This document shows, piece after piece, positions 1 through 7,550 of a stretch of 64,000 nucleotides of DNA. The notes under the pieces are model-generated. The model saw only the letters and a program-made list of their open reading frames with translations, made no database searches and was not told the DNA's origin. This stretch comes from Limimaricola sp027213785 (lineage in GTDB: Bacteria; Pseudomonadota; Alphaproteobacteria; Rhodobacterales; Rhodobacteraceae), in NCBI RefSeq assembly GCF_050847355.1, contig NZ_CP193755.1, positions 620,001-684,000 on the forward strand, in the 5' to 3' direction. Each line of letters opens with the position of its first letter. Within the stretch, counting starts at the first letter, position 1. The translations under genes and the position numbers were made by a program.

Positions 1-1
1 C

Positions 2-373
2 ACCGCTTTCGTTCTCGGCGCTTCGACCGCCGTGGCGCAGAGCATTCCCTTTGCCGAGGTCGATGCCAACGAAGACATGATGCTCTCCAACGAGGAGCTG
101 GTCGCGGCCTTCGGTGAAGACGGCGCGATGATCCTCATGGAGGATGACACGGATGGCGACGGCATGCTGAGCGTGCAGGAAATTCGTGTCGCCACCAACA
201 TGGATGCGACCATGGAACCGGAGATGCGCGCCGAGTCCGACGATTCCGAGGATCCGGATTACCGTGACACCACCGAGTCGCCGATCCAGACCAACGACAC
301 CGAGACCGAGGGCTTCATCGAAGAAGGTGAAGATGGCGACGGCGACGCTGGCGACGAAGACGACGGCCAGTAA
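2..373 (+). CDS. secreted EF-hand-like acidic protein (5' truncated by window edge)
   Basis: The gene runs in from before the window. The frame is open from base 2 and encodes the end of a signal peptide (TAFVLGASTAVAQ, likely cut after AVAQ). The mature part has two calcium-loop-like stretches, DANEDMMLSNEEL and DDTDGDGMLSVQEI, which match the EF-hand DxDxDG pattern loosely and well respectively. The last 50 or so residues are strongly acidic and close to identical to the tail of the next gene. A perfect hairpin terminator follows. Calcium binding in the periplasm is inferred from the loops. The true start lies outside the window; the GTG at 32 is inside the signal peptide and is not the start. 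Confidence 0.75.
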   Translation, partial: TAFVLGASTAVAQSIPFAEVDANEDMMLSNEELVAAFGEDGAMILMEDDTDGDGMLSVQEIRVATNMDATMEPEMRAESDDSEDPDYRDTTESPIQTNDTETEGFIEEGEDGDGDAGDEDDGQ

Positions 374-401
374 GCGTCACTTCCCTTCAACACTGCTGCG
401 G

Positions 402-433
402 GGCCGGCCGGACAATTGTCCGGCCGGCCTTTT
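402..433 (+). terminator. Rho-independent terminator after the EF-hand-like gene
   Basis: Bases 402-429 are a perfect 28-base palindrome centred on CAATTG, followed directly by TTTT. It lies 29 bases after the stop codon and separates the two tail-sharing genes into different transcripts. Confidence 0.85.
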
Positions 434-548
434 CTGTTTCGGATCGGGCGATTGCTGCACTCACGGATGGGACACACGCATGTGTCGCGCTGTAACGAAC
501 CCAAGCGCGCTGCAGGTGTTGGGGGGTGAACTCATTCTGGAGACCAAC

Positions 549-1175
549 ATGCTGAAAACATTCACCACTGCTGCCGCTCTGACCGCTCTCATGGCCGGTG
601 GCGCCATGGCGCAGGACGACATGATGATCGACGAAAATGCCATGGAGATGTCCATGGCGGATGGTCAGACCACCGTCACCTTCCCGCGCATCAATGCGCG
701 CCAAGACGGCTACATCGTGCTGCACGCCGTTGCGGATGGCGAGCCGGTGGTGCCGGAATCGCTGGGCCACGCGATGGTCATGGCGGGTGAGAATACCGGC
801 GTCGCCGTGGTCGTGCCGATGGCCCTCTCCGCCGGCACCGAACTGGTCGCCATGCTGCACGCCGAGACGAACGGCAACGGCGTTTATGATTTCGGGCCGG
901 GCATGACCGACGTCGATACCCCGGTCCTGCTGAATGGCGCGCCGGTGACGGCGATGTTCACCGTTCCCGAGGGCATGGCGGTCGACACCGTCGATGCCGT
1001 GTCCACCCCGGACGTCGCCGAGCCTGAGGAGCGGGCCGAATCCGACGACGCCGAGGATCCGGATTACCGCGACACGACCGAGAGCACGATCCAGCCCAAC
1101 GATACCGAGACCGAAGGCTTCATCGAGGAAGGCGAGGACACGGAAGGCGCGGGCGACGAGGATGACGGCCAGTAA
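549..1175 (+). CDS. secreted DUF7282-like protein with acidic C-terminal tail
   Basis: 208 residues. The start at 549 gives a clean signal peptide (MLKTFTTAAALTALMAGGAMA, cut near AMA-QDD). The middle 110 residues resemble DUF7282: a GYIVLHA strand, a GENTGVAVVV strand and LVAMLHAETNGNGVYDF are the recurring blocks of that family, whose function is unknown. The last 50 residues (DNA 1020-1172) repeat the tail of the upstream EF-hand-like protein with only scattered substitutions. A longer reading frame from 186 exists but crosses the upstream gene and its terminator, so it is not used. The product is probably periplasmic or extracellular; its role is unknown. Confidence 0.75.
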   Translation: MLKTFTTAAALTALMAGGAMAQDDMMIDENAMEMSMADGQTTVTFPRINARQDGYIVLHAVADGEPVVPESLGHAMVMAGENTGVAVVVPMALSAGTELVAMLHAETNGNGVYDFGPGMTDVDTPVLLNGAPVTAMFTVPEGMAVDTVDAVSTPDVAEPEERAESDDAEDPDYRDTTESTIQPNDTETEGFIEEGEDTEGAGDEDDGQ

Positions 1176-1213
1176 TCGGCCCGACGCTCAAGCAGCGATA
1201 TGACGCCACGAGG

Positions 1214-1245
1214 CCCCGACCGGATCCGTTCCGGTCGGGGTCTTT
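1214..1245 (+). terminator. Rho-independent terminator
   Basis: Ten-base stem ccccgaccgg (1214-1223) and ccggtcgggg (1231-1240) with a seven-base loop, followed by tcttt. It ends the DUF7282-like gene and also lies just beyond the stop of the convergent DUF2237 gene. Confidence 0.8.
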
Positions 1246-1249
1246 GTCT

Positions 1250-1618
1250 TCAGGCGGAATGCGCTTCGAGCACTTGGATCGGCACGATCTCCAAGGCCCG
1301 GCGATGCGTGGCGGCGAGGTGGACACGCGGGGCGCAGCCTTCGTCATGCGCCTGCAGGAACCGCCCCGCGCAAAGACACCAGCTGTCGCCCGGCTTCAGC
1401 CCCGCAAAGCCGAACTCGGGCCGGGGCGAGCTGAGATCGTTGCCGACATATTTCGAATAGGCGAGGAATTCGGCGGTCATCACCGCGCAGACGGTATGGC
1501 TGCCCGCATCCTCGGCGCAGGTGTTGCAATGCCCGTCCCGGAAGAAGCCGGTGAGCGGGTCGGTGGAACAGGGCTCCAGTGCCTTGCCGAGCACGTTGTA
1601 CTTCTCGTCCATCTCCAT
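1250..1618 (-). CDS. DUF2237 family protein
   Basis: 122 residues. The cysteine-rich core (EPCSTDPLTGFFRDGHC, CAEDAGSHTVCAVMT, then GDSWCLCAGRF and HDEGCAPRV) is the signature of the DUF2237 family, a small conserved bacterial family without an assigned reaction. The start at 1618 is chosen because AAGGAG sits six bases upstream; the frame stays open further upstream only because it overlaps the DUF2332 gene antisense to nothing else. It starts 11 bases after the stop of the DUF2332 gene, so it is the last gene of the rplY-pth-DUF2332-DUF2237 strand run. The conserved cysteines could bind a metal, but that is inference. Confidence 0.8.
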   Translation of the reverse strand: MEMDEKYNVLGKALEPCSTDPLTGFFRDGHCNTCAEDAGSHTVCAVMTAEFLAYSKYVGNDLSSPRPEFGFAGLKPGDSWCLCAGRFLQAHDEGCAPRVHLAATHRRALEIVPIQVLEAHSA

Positions 1619-1629
1619 GGCGGTCTCCT

Positions 1630-2688
1630 TCAGTTTCCGGCGGCGTCCAGCCGCTCCGGGCCGGTCCAGCACAACCAGCGCCCGTGAAAGTCGATCCGTC
1701 CCAGCGTGATGTCGTGATCGCCGGGCCAGAGCCGCAGCCCGATCCGCGCTCCCGGCTCCTTGCCATCCGCTTCCATCGACACCCAGGCGAGCGGCGCGGC
1801 CTCGGAGGCGCGGGCGCCCGCGGCCTCGATCAACGCGCGGCCACGCTCCTGAGCTTCGGGTGGGAAGTATTGCCAGGCGATCGAGTGAAACACGATGTGC
1901 AGGTGGTCGGGCAGGGCGACGGCGAGGCGCGGCTCGAGCCAATCAATCGCGTCGGCGCGTTCGACAAGACCCGGTCCGCGCAGATCCATCGCGGCCCGGG
2001 TGCGTTCGATCCGGTCCGTCTGGTCCGGCCACAGATAGGCGATGAGACGCAGCGCGTCATCGGGGTGCGACGGTTCGAGCGGCGCGAGATCCACGCCGCG
2101 CCGTTCGGCGACCGTGACCTCGGTGGCGGGGGGAAGCGGACCCTTCCAATCGGGACTGAGCACGACGGAGGCGTTTTCAGGCCCGTAGCGCCGACCCTTC
2201 ACCTCCATCCCGAAGCCATCGAAGCCAAGGTTGAGCCCGCCGCTCGCTCCCAACTCGGAGAGCCGGATCGGGAGGCCGAAGCGATCGGTGAGCAGATGCA
2301 CCGTGGCGATCAGCGCCGCGGCCCGGCGCACCTCGTTGGTCTGGGGTGGGCTCTGGATCCAGTCGAGCAGAAACCCCTCGTGCCGCTGCATCGCACCGGT
2401 TACGGCGCTCAGCAGCTCGTCGTCGGAAACCGCATGGGGCGGATAGGCGGCGGCGAGGGCCGCGTCCCGGCCCTGTAACACCAGCGCATGCAGCCCGCCC
2501 GCGAGGCGCAACGGCAAGGCGGCCGCCTGCGAACCCACCTCACCGGGCCAGGCATCGAGCCGTTCAGCCACGGTGTCGGGCAACGGCCAGAGCGCGGACA
2601 GCAATGCCATCAGCCGCCCCATGAAGGGCGAGCCCAGCGCCTCGCAATGGCGGGCCTGGTCCTCCAGTGCCACGCGCATGCGGTTCAT
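1630..2688 (-). CDS. DUF2332 family protein
   Basis: 352 residues. Recognised as the DUF2332 family by LSELGASGGLNLGFDGF around residue 145, by the DWIQSPPQTNEVRRAA stretch before it, and by VFHSIAWQYFPPEAQERGRA near residue 270. The glycine-rich LGASGGLNL segment looks like a nucleotide- or S-adenosylmethionine-binding turn, but no reaction is established for the family. The start codon overlaps the pth stop by four bases (ATGA), so translation is probably coupled. The next gene on the strand, DUF2237, follows after 11 bases. Confidence 0.85.
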   Translation of the reverse strand: MNRMRVALEDQARHCEALGSPFMGRLMALLSALWPLPDTVAERLDAWPGEVGSQAAALPLRLAGGLHALVLQGRDAALAAAYPPHAVSDDELLSAVTGAMQRHEGFLLDWIQSPPQTNEVRRAAALIATVHLLTDRFGLPIRLSELGASGGLNLGFDGFGMEVKGRRYGPENASVVLSPDWKGPLPPATEVTVAERRGVDLAPLEPSHPDDALRLIAYLWPDQTDRIERTRAAMDLRGPGLVERADAIDWLEPRLAVALPDHLHIVFHSIAWQYFPPEAQERGRALIEAAGARASEAAPLAWVSMEADGKEPGARIGLRLWPGDHDITLGRIDFHGRWLCWTGPERLDAAGN

Positions 2689-3398
2689 CTGAAGCGGTCC
2701 GCCAGCTTCTGCAGCGCGGAACGATTGTCGGGCACCTCTGCGACGGTTTCGGTCATGGCCGAGGCCTTCGGCGCGGGCTCCGCCGGCGCGGGTTTCGCCG
2801 CGGGGCCCTTGCTGCCGCCGCCGGAGCGCGGCGGGTTCAGCCGCAGCGCCACGGCGTTGAGGAAACGCGCATCGTCACCGCCGGCCAATGCCGCCGCCCC
2901 GTCCGAGACGCCGCGCAGCATGTCGTCGAGCCAGTCCTCGTCCGCCTTGGCGAAATCCTTGAGCACGTAGCCCGGCACCTTGTCCTTGTGGCCCGGATGT
3001 CCGACGCCCATCCGCACCCGGTCGTAATGCGGGCCGACATGCTGGTGGATCGAGCGCAGCCCGTTATGGCCGGCATGGCCACCGCCCGCCTTGGTCTTGA
3101 GCCGGCCCGGTGCGAGGTCGATCTCGTCGTGGAACACGGTGATGTCGGTGCTGTCGAGCTTGTGAAAGCGCATCGCCTCGCCGACCGACTGGCCGGAGAG
3201 GTTCATGAAGGTGGCGGGCTTCAGCAGCAGCACCTTCTCATGGCCGAGCCGCCCCTCGGCGACCTCGCCCTGGAACTTCGCGCGCCACGGCGAAAAGCCG
3301 TGATCCTCGGCGATCCGATCCACGGCCATGAAGCCGATATTGTGACGGTTCCGGGCGTATTTGGCCCCCGGATTGCCTAGTCCGACAAAGAGTTTCAT
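2685..3398 (-). CDS. pth: peptidyl-tRNA hydrolase
   Basis: 237 residues. Releases tRNA from peptidyl-tRNA that drops off ribosomes. The N-terminus MKLFVGLGNPGAKYARNRHN and the IGF that follows carry the conserved asparagine and catalytic histidine; FMNLSGQSV and HDEIDLAPGRLK follow, then GGGHAGHNGLRSI. The C-terminus carries a 45-residue Pro/Ala/Lys-rich extension beyond the usual 190-residue core, as in several alphaproteobacteria. The start at 3398 (MKLFVGLG) matches the family; the in-frame upstream ATG would add 29 residues unlike any Pth and run through the rplY terminator. Downstream of rplY, a common pairing, and overlapped by DUF2332. Confidence 0.95.
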   Translation of the reverse strand: MKLFVGLGNPGAKYARNRHNIGFMAVDRIAEDHGFSPWRAKFQGEVAEGRLGHEKVLLLKPATFMNLSGQSVGEAMRFHKLDSTDITVFHDEIDLAPGRLKTKAGGGHAGHNGLRSIHQHVGPHYDRVRMGVGHPGHKDKVPGYVLKDFAKADEDWLDDMLRGVSDGAAALAGGDDARFLNAVALRLNPPRSGGGSKGPAAKPAPAEPAPKASAMTETVAEVPDNRSALQKLADRFR

Positions 3399-3446
3399 GC
3401 GCGCGAAACTAGCGCGCGGGGTCGGGCAGGGCCAGTGGCCGGATGC

Positions 3447-3470
3447 AAAACGGGGCCCCGAAGGGCCCCG
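3447..3470 (-). terminator. Rho-independent terminator between rplY and pth
   Basis: On the minus strand the order is an eight-base stem cggggccc, a TTCG tetraloop, the matching stem and then TTTT. It lies between the rplY stop and the pth start and should attenuate read-through, so pth may also have its own promoter or rely on partial read-through. Confidence 0.8.
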
Positions 3471-3502
3471 TTCCGTCAGATGCATCGTGATCGCGGTCGC
3501 GA

Positions 3503-4147
3503 TCAGGAGTCGGACTGCTCGGTCGCTTCGACCTCGTCGGCGGCGGCCTCTTCCTCTTCGGCAGCGGCGGCAGCGAGCTTCGAGGGCGCCGAGATGTTGG
3601 CGATCACGAAGTTGCGGTCGATGGTCGGCTTGGCGCCCGACGGCAGGGTGACGTCGTTGATGTGGATGACATCACCGATTTCCTTGCCGGTCAGGTCGAC
3701 GACGATCTGCTCGGGGATCTCGCCGGCGAGCACGTTCAGCTCGACCTCGGGGCGGACCACGGTGAGCACGCCGCCCTTCTTGATGCCGGGCGCGGCCTTG
3801 TGGTTCTCGAACTCGACATGGATGAACAGGCTGATCCGGGTGGTGCGGCGCAGGCGCAGCAGGTCCACATGGGTCGGCAGGTCCTTGACCACGTCGCGCT
3901 GCACCGAGCGGCAGATGACGCGCACGTCGTCCTGGCCCTCGACCTTGAGGTTGAACAGCGTCGACAGGAACCGGCCCGCCTTCAGCTTCTTGATCAGCGC
4001 GTTGTAGGGCAGGTTGATGGGGAGCGGATCGACGCCGCCGCCATACACGATGCCCGGAACGAGGTTCTCGCGACGTGCCTGACGAGCGGCCCCCTTGCCT
4101 GTCCCCGTGCGTGCCGTGGCGACGAGATCCGGAATCTCTTTGGCCAT
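3503..4147 (-). CDS. rplY: 50S ribosomal protein L25/general stress protein Ctc
   Basis: 214 residues, the length of the two-domain Ctc/TL5 form. It binds 5S rRNA in the large subunit. The N-terminal L25 domain shows GKGAARQARRENLVPGIVYG; the C-terminal TL5 beta domain (KAAPGIKKGGVLTVVRPEV, then LPSGAKPTI) follows; the end is an acidic Glu/Ala tail. The first gene of the minus-strand run with pth and two DUF genes. The 100-200 bases upstream are shared with the divergent MFS gene, so both promoters lie there. Confidence 0.95.
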   Translation of the reverse strand: MAKEIPDLVATARTGTGKGAARQARRENLVPGIVYGGGVDPLPINLPYNALIKKLKAGRFLSTLFNLKVEGQDDVRVICRSVQRDVVKDLPTHVDLLRLRRTTRISLFIHVEFENHKAAPGIKKGGVLTVVRPEVELNVLAGEIPEQIVVDLTGKEIGDVIHINDVTLPSGAKPTIDRNFVIANISAPSKLAAAAAEEEEAAADEVEATEQSDS

Positions 4148-4315
4148 TGGTAAGTCCTTTCAGGTGATGGGCCATCCTCCAAGGGTGTATGGCCCGATTC
4201 AGAACCCGAGCCCTTAGCGCCGAATCCTCCGTTTGAAAAGACCTGCATGGGCGAAATCCGGCGCATCCGTGCCGCGTCGCTGGACTGTCCGCGCAGGGCA
4301 TGCCACGCCGCCGCC

Positions 4316-5476
4316 ATGGCCATTCTCTCCGCACTTCGACTGACCCGCGCTCCGGGCGCCGCCTTCGTGGTGATGGGGCTCTACTGGGGCGTCTTCGCCG
4401 CGCATGTGCCGGTGTTCCGCGACAGGCTGGGCGTTGACGACGCGCTGTTCGGCACGCTGCTTCTCGGATCGTCTCTAGGCCTTCTCTCGACCATGTGGCT
4501 GACACCGAAATTCGATCGGGGGCTCGGCCGTGCCGCGTTGCCCACCGCCGCGGCGTTGCTGGCGATGGCCTGGATCGCGCCCTCGCTGGCGGTGGCGCCG
4601 ATGGCCTTCGCGCTCGGCATGGTCGGGGTCGGCATGGCCTCTGGATTGCTCGACGTGGTGATGAACGCGCGGGTGAGCCAGATCGAGGCCCAGTCGGGCC
4701 GGTCCCTGATGAACGCCAATCACGGGCTGTTCTCCTTGGCTTACGGCTTGGCTGCGCTGGCCTCTGGCGTGACGCGCGAGGCGGGGCTGCCGATGACCGC
4801 GGTGTTCGGTGGCGTCGGACTGCTGGTCCTGGGCCTGATGCCGCTCCTGTCCCGTGCTCCGGCCCCGGCCGTCGCGCCGCAAGAGGGCGGGGCGGTGCGG
4901 CTGCCGCTCTGGCCGGTCCTGCTCTGCGGAATCGTGGTGATGATCGCCTTCCTGAGCGAAGCCACCGTCGAGAGCTGGTCGGCGCTGCATATCGAGCGGA
5001 CGCTTGGCGGCGGTGCGGCGCAGGGCGCGCTCGGGCCGGCGCTTTTGGGCGTGACGATGACGCTGGGCCGGTTCGGCGGGCAGGGGCTGGCCGAGCGGCT
5101 CAGCGAAACGGCGGTGATCCGGGTGGCGGCGCTCGTTTCCGCGACCGGTGCCGCGATCGCGGCCATGGCGCCGGGGCCGGTGGTCGCCTATCTGGGCTTT
5201 GCGGTGACGGGGCTTGGCATTTCTGTGATCGGGCCGATGGGGCTGGCGCTCGCGGGTCGCATGGTGGCACCGTACCAACGGTCTCAGGCGATCGCCCGCG
5301 TCGCGGTCATCGCTTTCTGCGCCTTCCTGATCGCGCCGGTGCTCATGGGGGGATTGTCCGAGGCCTTCGGTCTGCGCGCGGCCTTCGGCGCGGTGGCGCT
5401 GCTGTTGCTGATGATCCTGCCACCGGTGCTGGCGCTGCGGCGCCGCGCCGCCGCGCCGTTGGCCGTTCCGGCCTGA
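4316..5476 (+). CDS. MFS transporter
   Basis: 386 residues with about twelve hydrophobic segments, the major facilitator architecture, closest in feel to the YbjJ/fucose-permease-like group (ANHGLFSLAYGLAALASGV and TVESWSALHIERTLG are typical of that group). The substrate cannot be told from sequence. Start: ATG at 4316 gives a short cytoplasmic N-terminus before the first membrane segment (APGAAFVVMGLYWGVFAAH). An in-frame ATG at 4247 would add 23 residues without transporter character; it has a weak GAAAAG upstream, so it is not excluded. Divergent from rplY. Confidence 0.8.
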   Translation: MAILSALRLTRAPGAAFVVMGLYWGVFAAHVPVFRDRLGVDDALFGTLLLGSSLGLLSTMWLTPKFDRGLGRAALPTAAALLAMAWIAPSLAVAPMAFALGMVGVGMASGLLDVVMNARVSQIEAQSGRSLMNANHGLFSLAYGLAALASGVTREAGLPMTAVFGGVGLLVLGLMPLLSRAPAPAVAPQEGGAVRLPLWPVLLCGIVVMIAFLSEATVESWSALHIERTLGGGAAQGALGPALLGVTMTLGRFGGQGLAERLSETAVIRVAALVSATGAAIAAMAPGPVVAYLGFAVTGLGISVIGPMGLALAGRMVAPYQRSQAIARVAVIAFCAFLIAPVLMGGLSEAFGLRAAFGAVALLLLMILPPVLALRRRAAAPLAVPA

Positions 5477-5613
5477 ACCATTTCCAGCGTTCGGGAATAT
5501 CAAGGGCGCTCCGGTATCGCATGAAGCCATTGCGGCGGCGAGTAGGCGGCATCGCTTGTGATGACGGGGTGCGACGTCTAGACAAACTGGGCAACGAATG
5601 AACGAGGCGCTCG

Positions 5614-7410
5614 ATGGCCCGATCCCCGAAGACCAGTGACGAGGAGCGCGCAGGCTCGCGCGACATCGGCGCGCTGCGGGCGCTCTGGCCGTTTCTCGCT
5701 CCCTACCGCCTGAACATGGCGCTCGCGATCGCGGCGCTGGTGCTCACCGCCTGCGTAAGCCTCGTGCTGCCGCTCGCCGTGCGACAGGTGGTCGATAATT
5801 TCGAGATCGACGCGGGCGCTCTGCTCGACCGCTACTTTGCGGCGGCCCTCGTGATGGCCGCGCTTCTCGCCCTCGGCACGGCGACGCGCTACTACCTCGT
5901 CACCCGGCTGGGCGAGCGGGTGGTGACCGATATCCGCAAGGCGGTCTTTGCGCGGATGGTCGGCATGAGCCCGGCCTTCTACGAGCGGATCATGACCGGC
6001 GAGGTGCTGAGCCGGATCACTACCGACACGACGCTGATCCTGAGCGTCATCGGCTCCTCCGCCTCGATCGCTCTCAGGAACCTGCTGATCCTCGCGGGCG
6101 GGCTGGTGCTGCTGCTGCTGACCTCGGCCAAGTTGACCGGGCTGGTGCTGCTGATCGTGCCGGCGATCATCGTGCCGATCGTGGTGCTGGGTCGACGCCT
6201 GCGCGAACTCAGCCGCGAGAACCAGGACTGGATCGCGGCCTCGTCCGGCAACGCCTCCGAAACGCTGCTCTCGGTGCAGACGGTACAGGCCTACAGCCAC
6301 GAGGCGCAGAGCCGGGCGCAGTTCGACGAGGTGACGGAAAAGAGCTTTGCCGCCGCGCGGCGCCGGATCGGCACCCGGGCGGTGATGACCGCGATCGTGA
6401 TCTTCCTGATCTTCGCGGGCATCGTCGGGGTGCTGTGGATCGGCGCGCGCGACGTGCATGCCGGGGCGATGACCGTCGGCGCGCTGGTGCAGTTCGTCAT
6501 CTACGCGGTGATGGTCGCGGGCGCGGTCGGCGCGCTCACCGAGATCTGGGGCGAGCTGCAGCGCGCGGCCGGCGCGACCGAGCGGCTGGTCGAACTGCTG
6601 AATGCGCAGGACAGCCTGAAGGAGCCCCTTGAGCCGCGTTCGATCGCGGCGGCGCGCGGCGAGATCACCTTCGAGGACGTCTCCTTCTCCTACCCATCTC
6701 GTCCCGACGTCTCCGCGCTCGACCATGTCAGCGTCTCGATCCGGCCGGGCGAGACGGTGGCGCTGGTCGGGCCTTCGGGCGCCGGCAAGACGACGATGAT
6801 CCAGCTCTTGCTACGGTTCTGGGACCCGGCGACGGGGCGGGTTCTGCTCGACGGGACGGATCTGCGTGACATGGCGCGCCCGGCCTTCCGGCGCCAGATG
6901 GCGCTGGTGCCGCAGGACCCGGTGATCTTCGCGGATACGGCGCGCGAGAACATCCGCTTCGGCAGGCCCGACGCTACCGACGAAGAGGTCGAGCAGGCCG
7001 CGCGGGCGGCGGCGGCGCACGAGTTCCTGATGGCGCTGCCGCAGGGCTATGACAGCCAGGTCGGCGAGCGCGGGGTGATGCTCTCGGGCGGCCAGAAGCA
7101 GCGCATCGCCATCGCCCGGGCGATTCTGCGCGATGCGCCGGTGCTGCTGCTGGACGAGGCGACCAGCGCGCTCGATGCCGAAAGCGAGCGGCTGGTTCAG
7201 CAGGCGGTGGATCGGCTCGCGACGGGGCGCACGACGCTGATCGTGGCGCATCGGCTGGCCACGGTGAAGAAGGCTGACCGCATTCTCGTCTTCGAGGCGG
7301 GCCGGATCGTGGCGCAGGGCAGCCATGACGACCTTGTGGCCGAGGGCGGGCTTTATGCGCGGCTGGCGCGGCTGCAATTCACCGACGGGTTGGTCGAGGC
7401 CGCCGAGTAG
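5614..7410 (+). CDS. ABC exporter, fused permease-ATPase (MsbA-like)
   Basis: 598 residues, the normal length of a half-size type IV ABC exporter that works as a homodimer. Six membrane helices fill residues 25-310. The nucleotide-binding domain follows: Walker A GPSGAGKTT near residue 390, Q-loop in VPQDPVIFADT, signature LSGGQKQR near 490 and Walker B VLLLDEATSALD near 510, then the H-loop in IVAHRLATV. All catalytic residues are present. It probably exports a lipid or hydrophobic compound; the exact substrate is not readable. The start at 5614 follows a CGAGG ribosome site. It stands alone between the MFS and acyl-CoA synthetase genes. Confidence 0.9.
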   Translation: MARSPKTSDEERAGSRDIGALRALWPFLAPYRLNMALAIAALVLTACVSLVLPLAVRQVVDNFEIDAGALLDRYFAAALVMAALLALGTATRYYLVTRLGERVVTDIRKAVFARMVGMSPAFYERIMTGEVLSRITTDTTLILSVIGSSASIALRNLLILAGGLVLLLLTSAKLTGLVLLIVPAIIVPIVVLGRRLRELSRENQDWIAASSGNASETLLSVQTVQAYSHEAQSRAQFDEVTEKSFAAARRRIGTRAVMTAIVIFLIFAGIVGVLWIGARDVHAGAMTVGALVQFVIYAVMVAGAVGALTEIWGELQRAAGATERLVELLNAQDSLKEPLEPRSIAAARGEITFEDVSFSYPSRPDVSALDHVSVSIRPGETVALVGPSGAGKTTMIQLLLRFWDPATGRVLLDGTDLRDMARPAFRRQMALVPQDPVIFADTARENIRFGRPDATDEEVEQAARAAAAHEFLMALPQGYDSQVGERGVMLSGGQKQRIAIARAILRDAPVLLLDEATSALDAESERLVQQAVDRLATGRTTLIVAHRLATVKKADRILVFEAGRIVAQGSHDDLVAEGGLYARLARLQFTDGLVEAAE

Positions 7411-7550
7411 CGCCGAAGGTCCGAAAATTCTTGCGCTGCCGGGGCCTTTCGCGGCGTCATGCTTGCGTGACGCGGAGGTCAGCCGGATGCTCGCGAACAG
7501 GGATGGAGCCGCGTCGCGGCACGGGAACGATATCGACAGGGAGGAATGGA

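Noticed and set aside
2685..3485. N-terminally extended form of peptidyl-tRNA hydrolase from the ATG at 3485
   Set aside because: The 29 extra residues would cross the rplY terminator and have no likeness to Pth; MKLFVGLGNPG is the family start.
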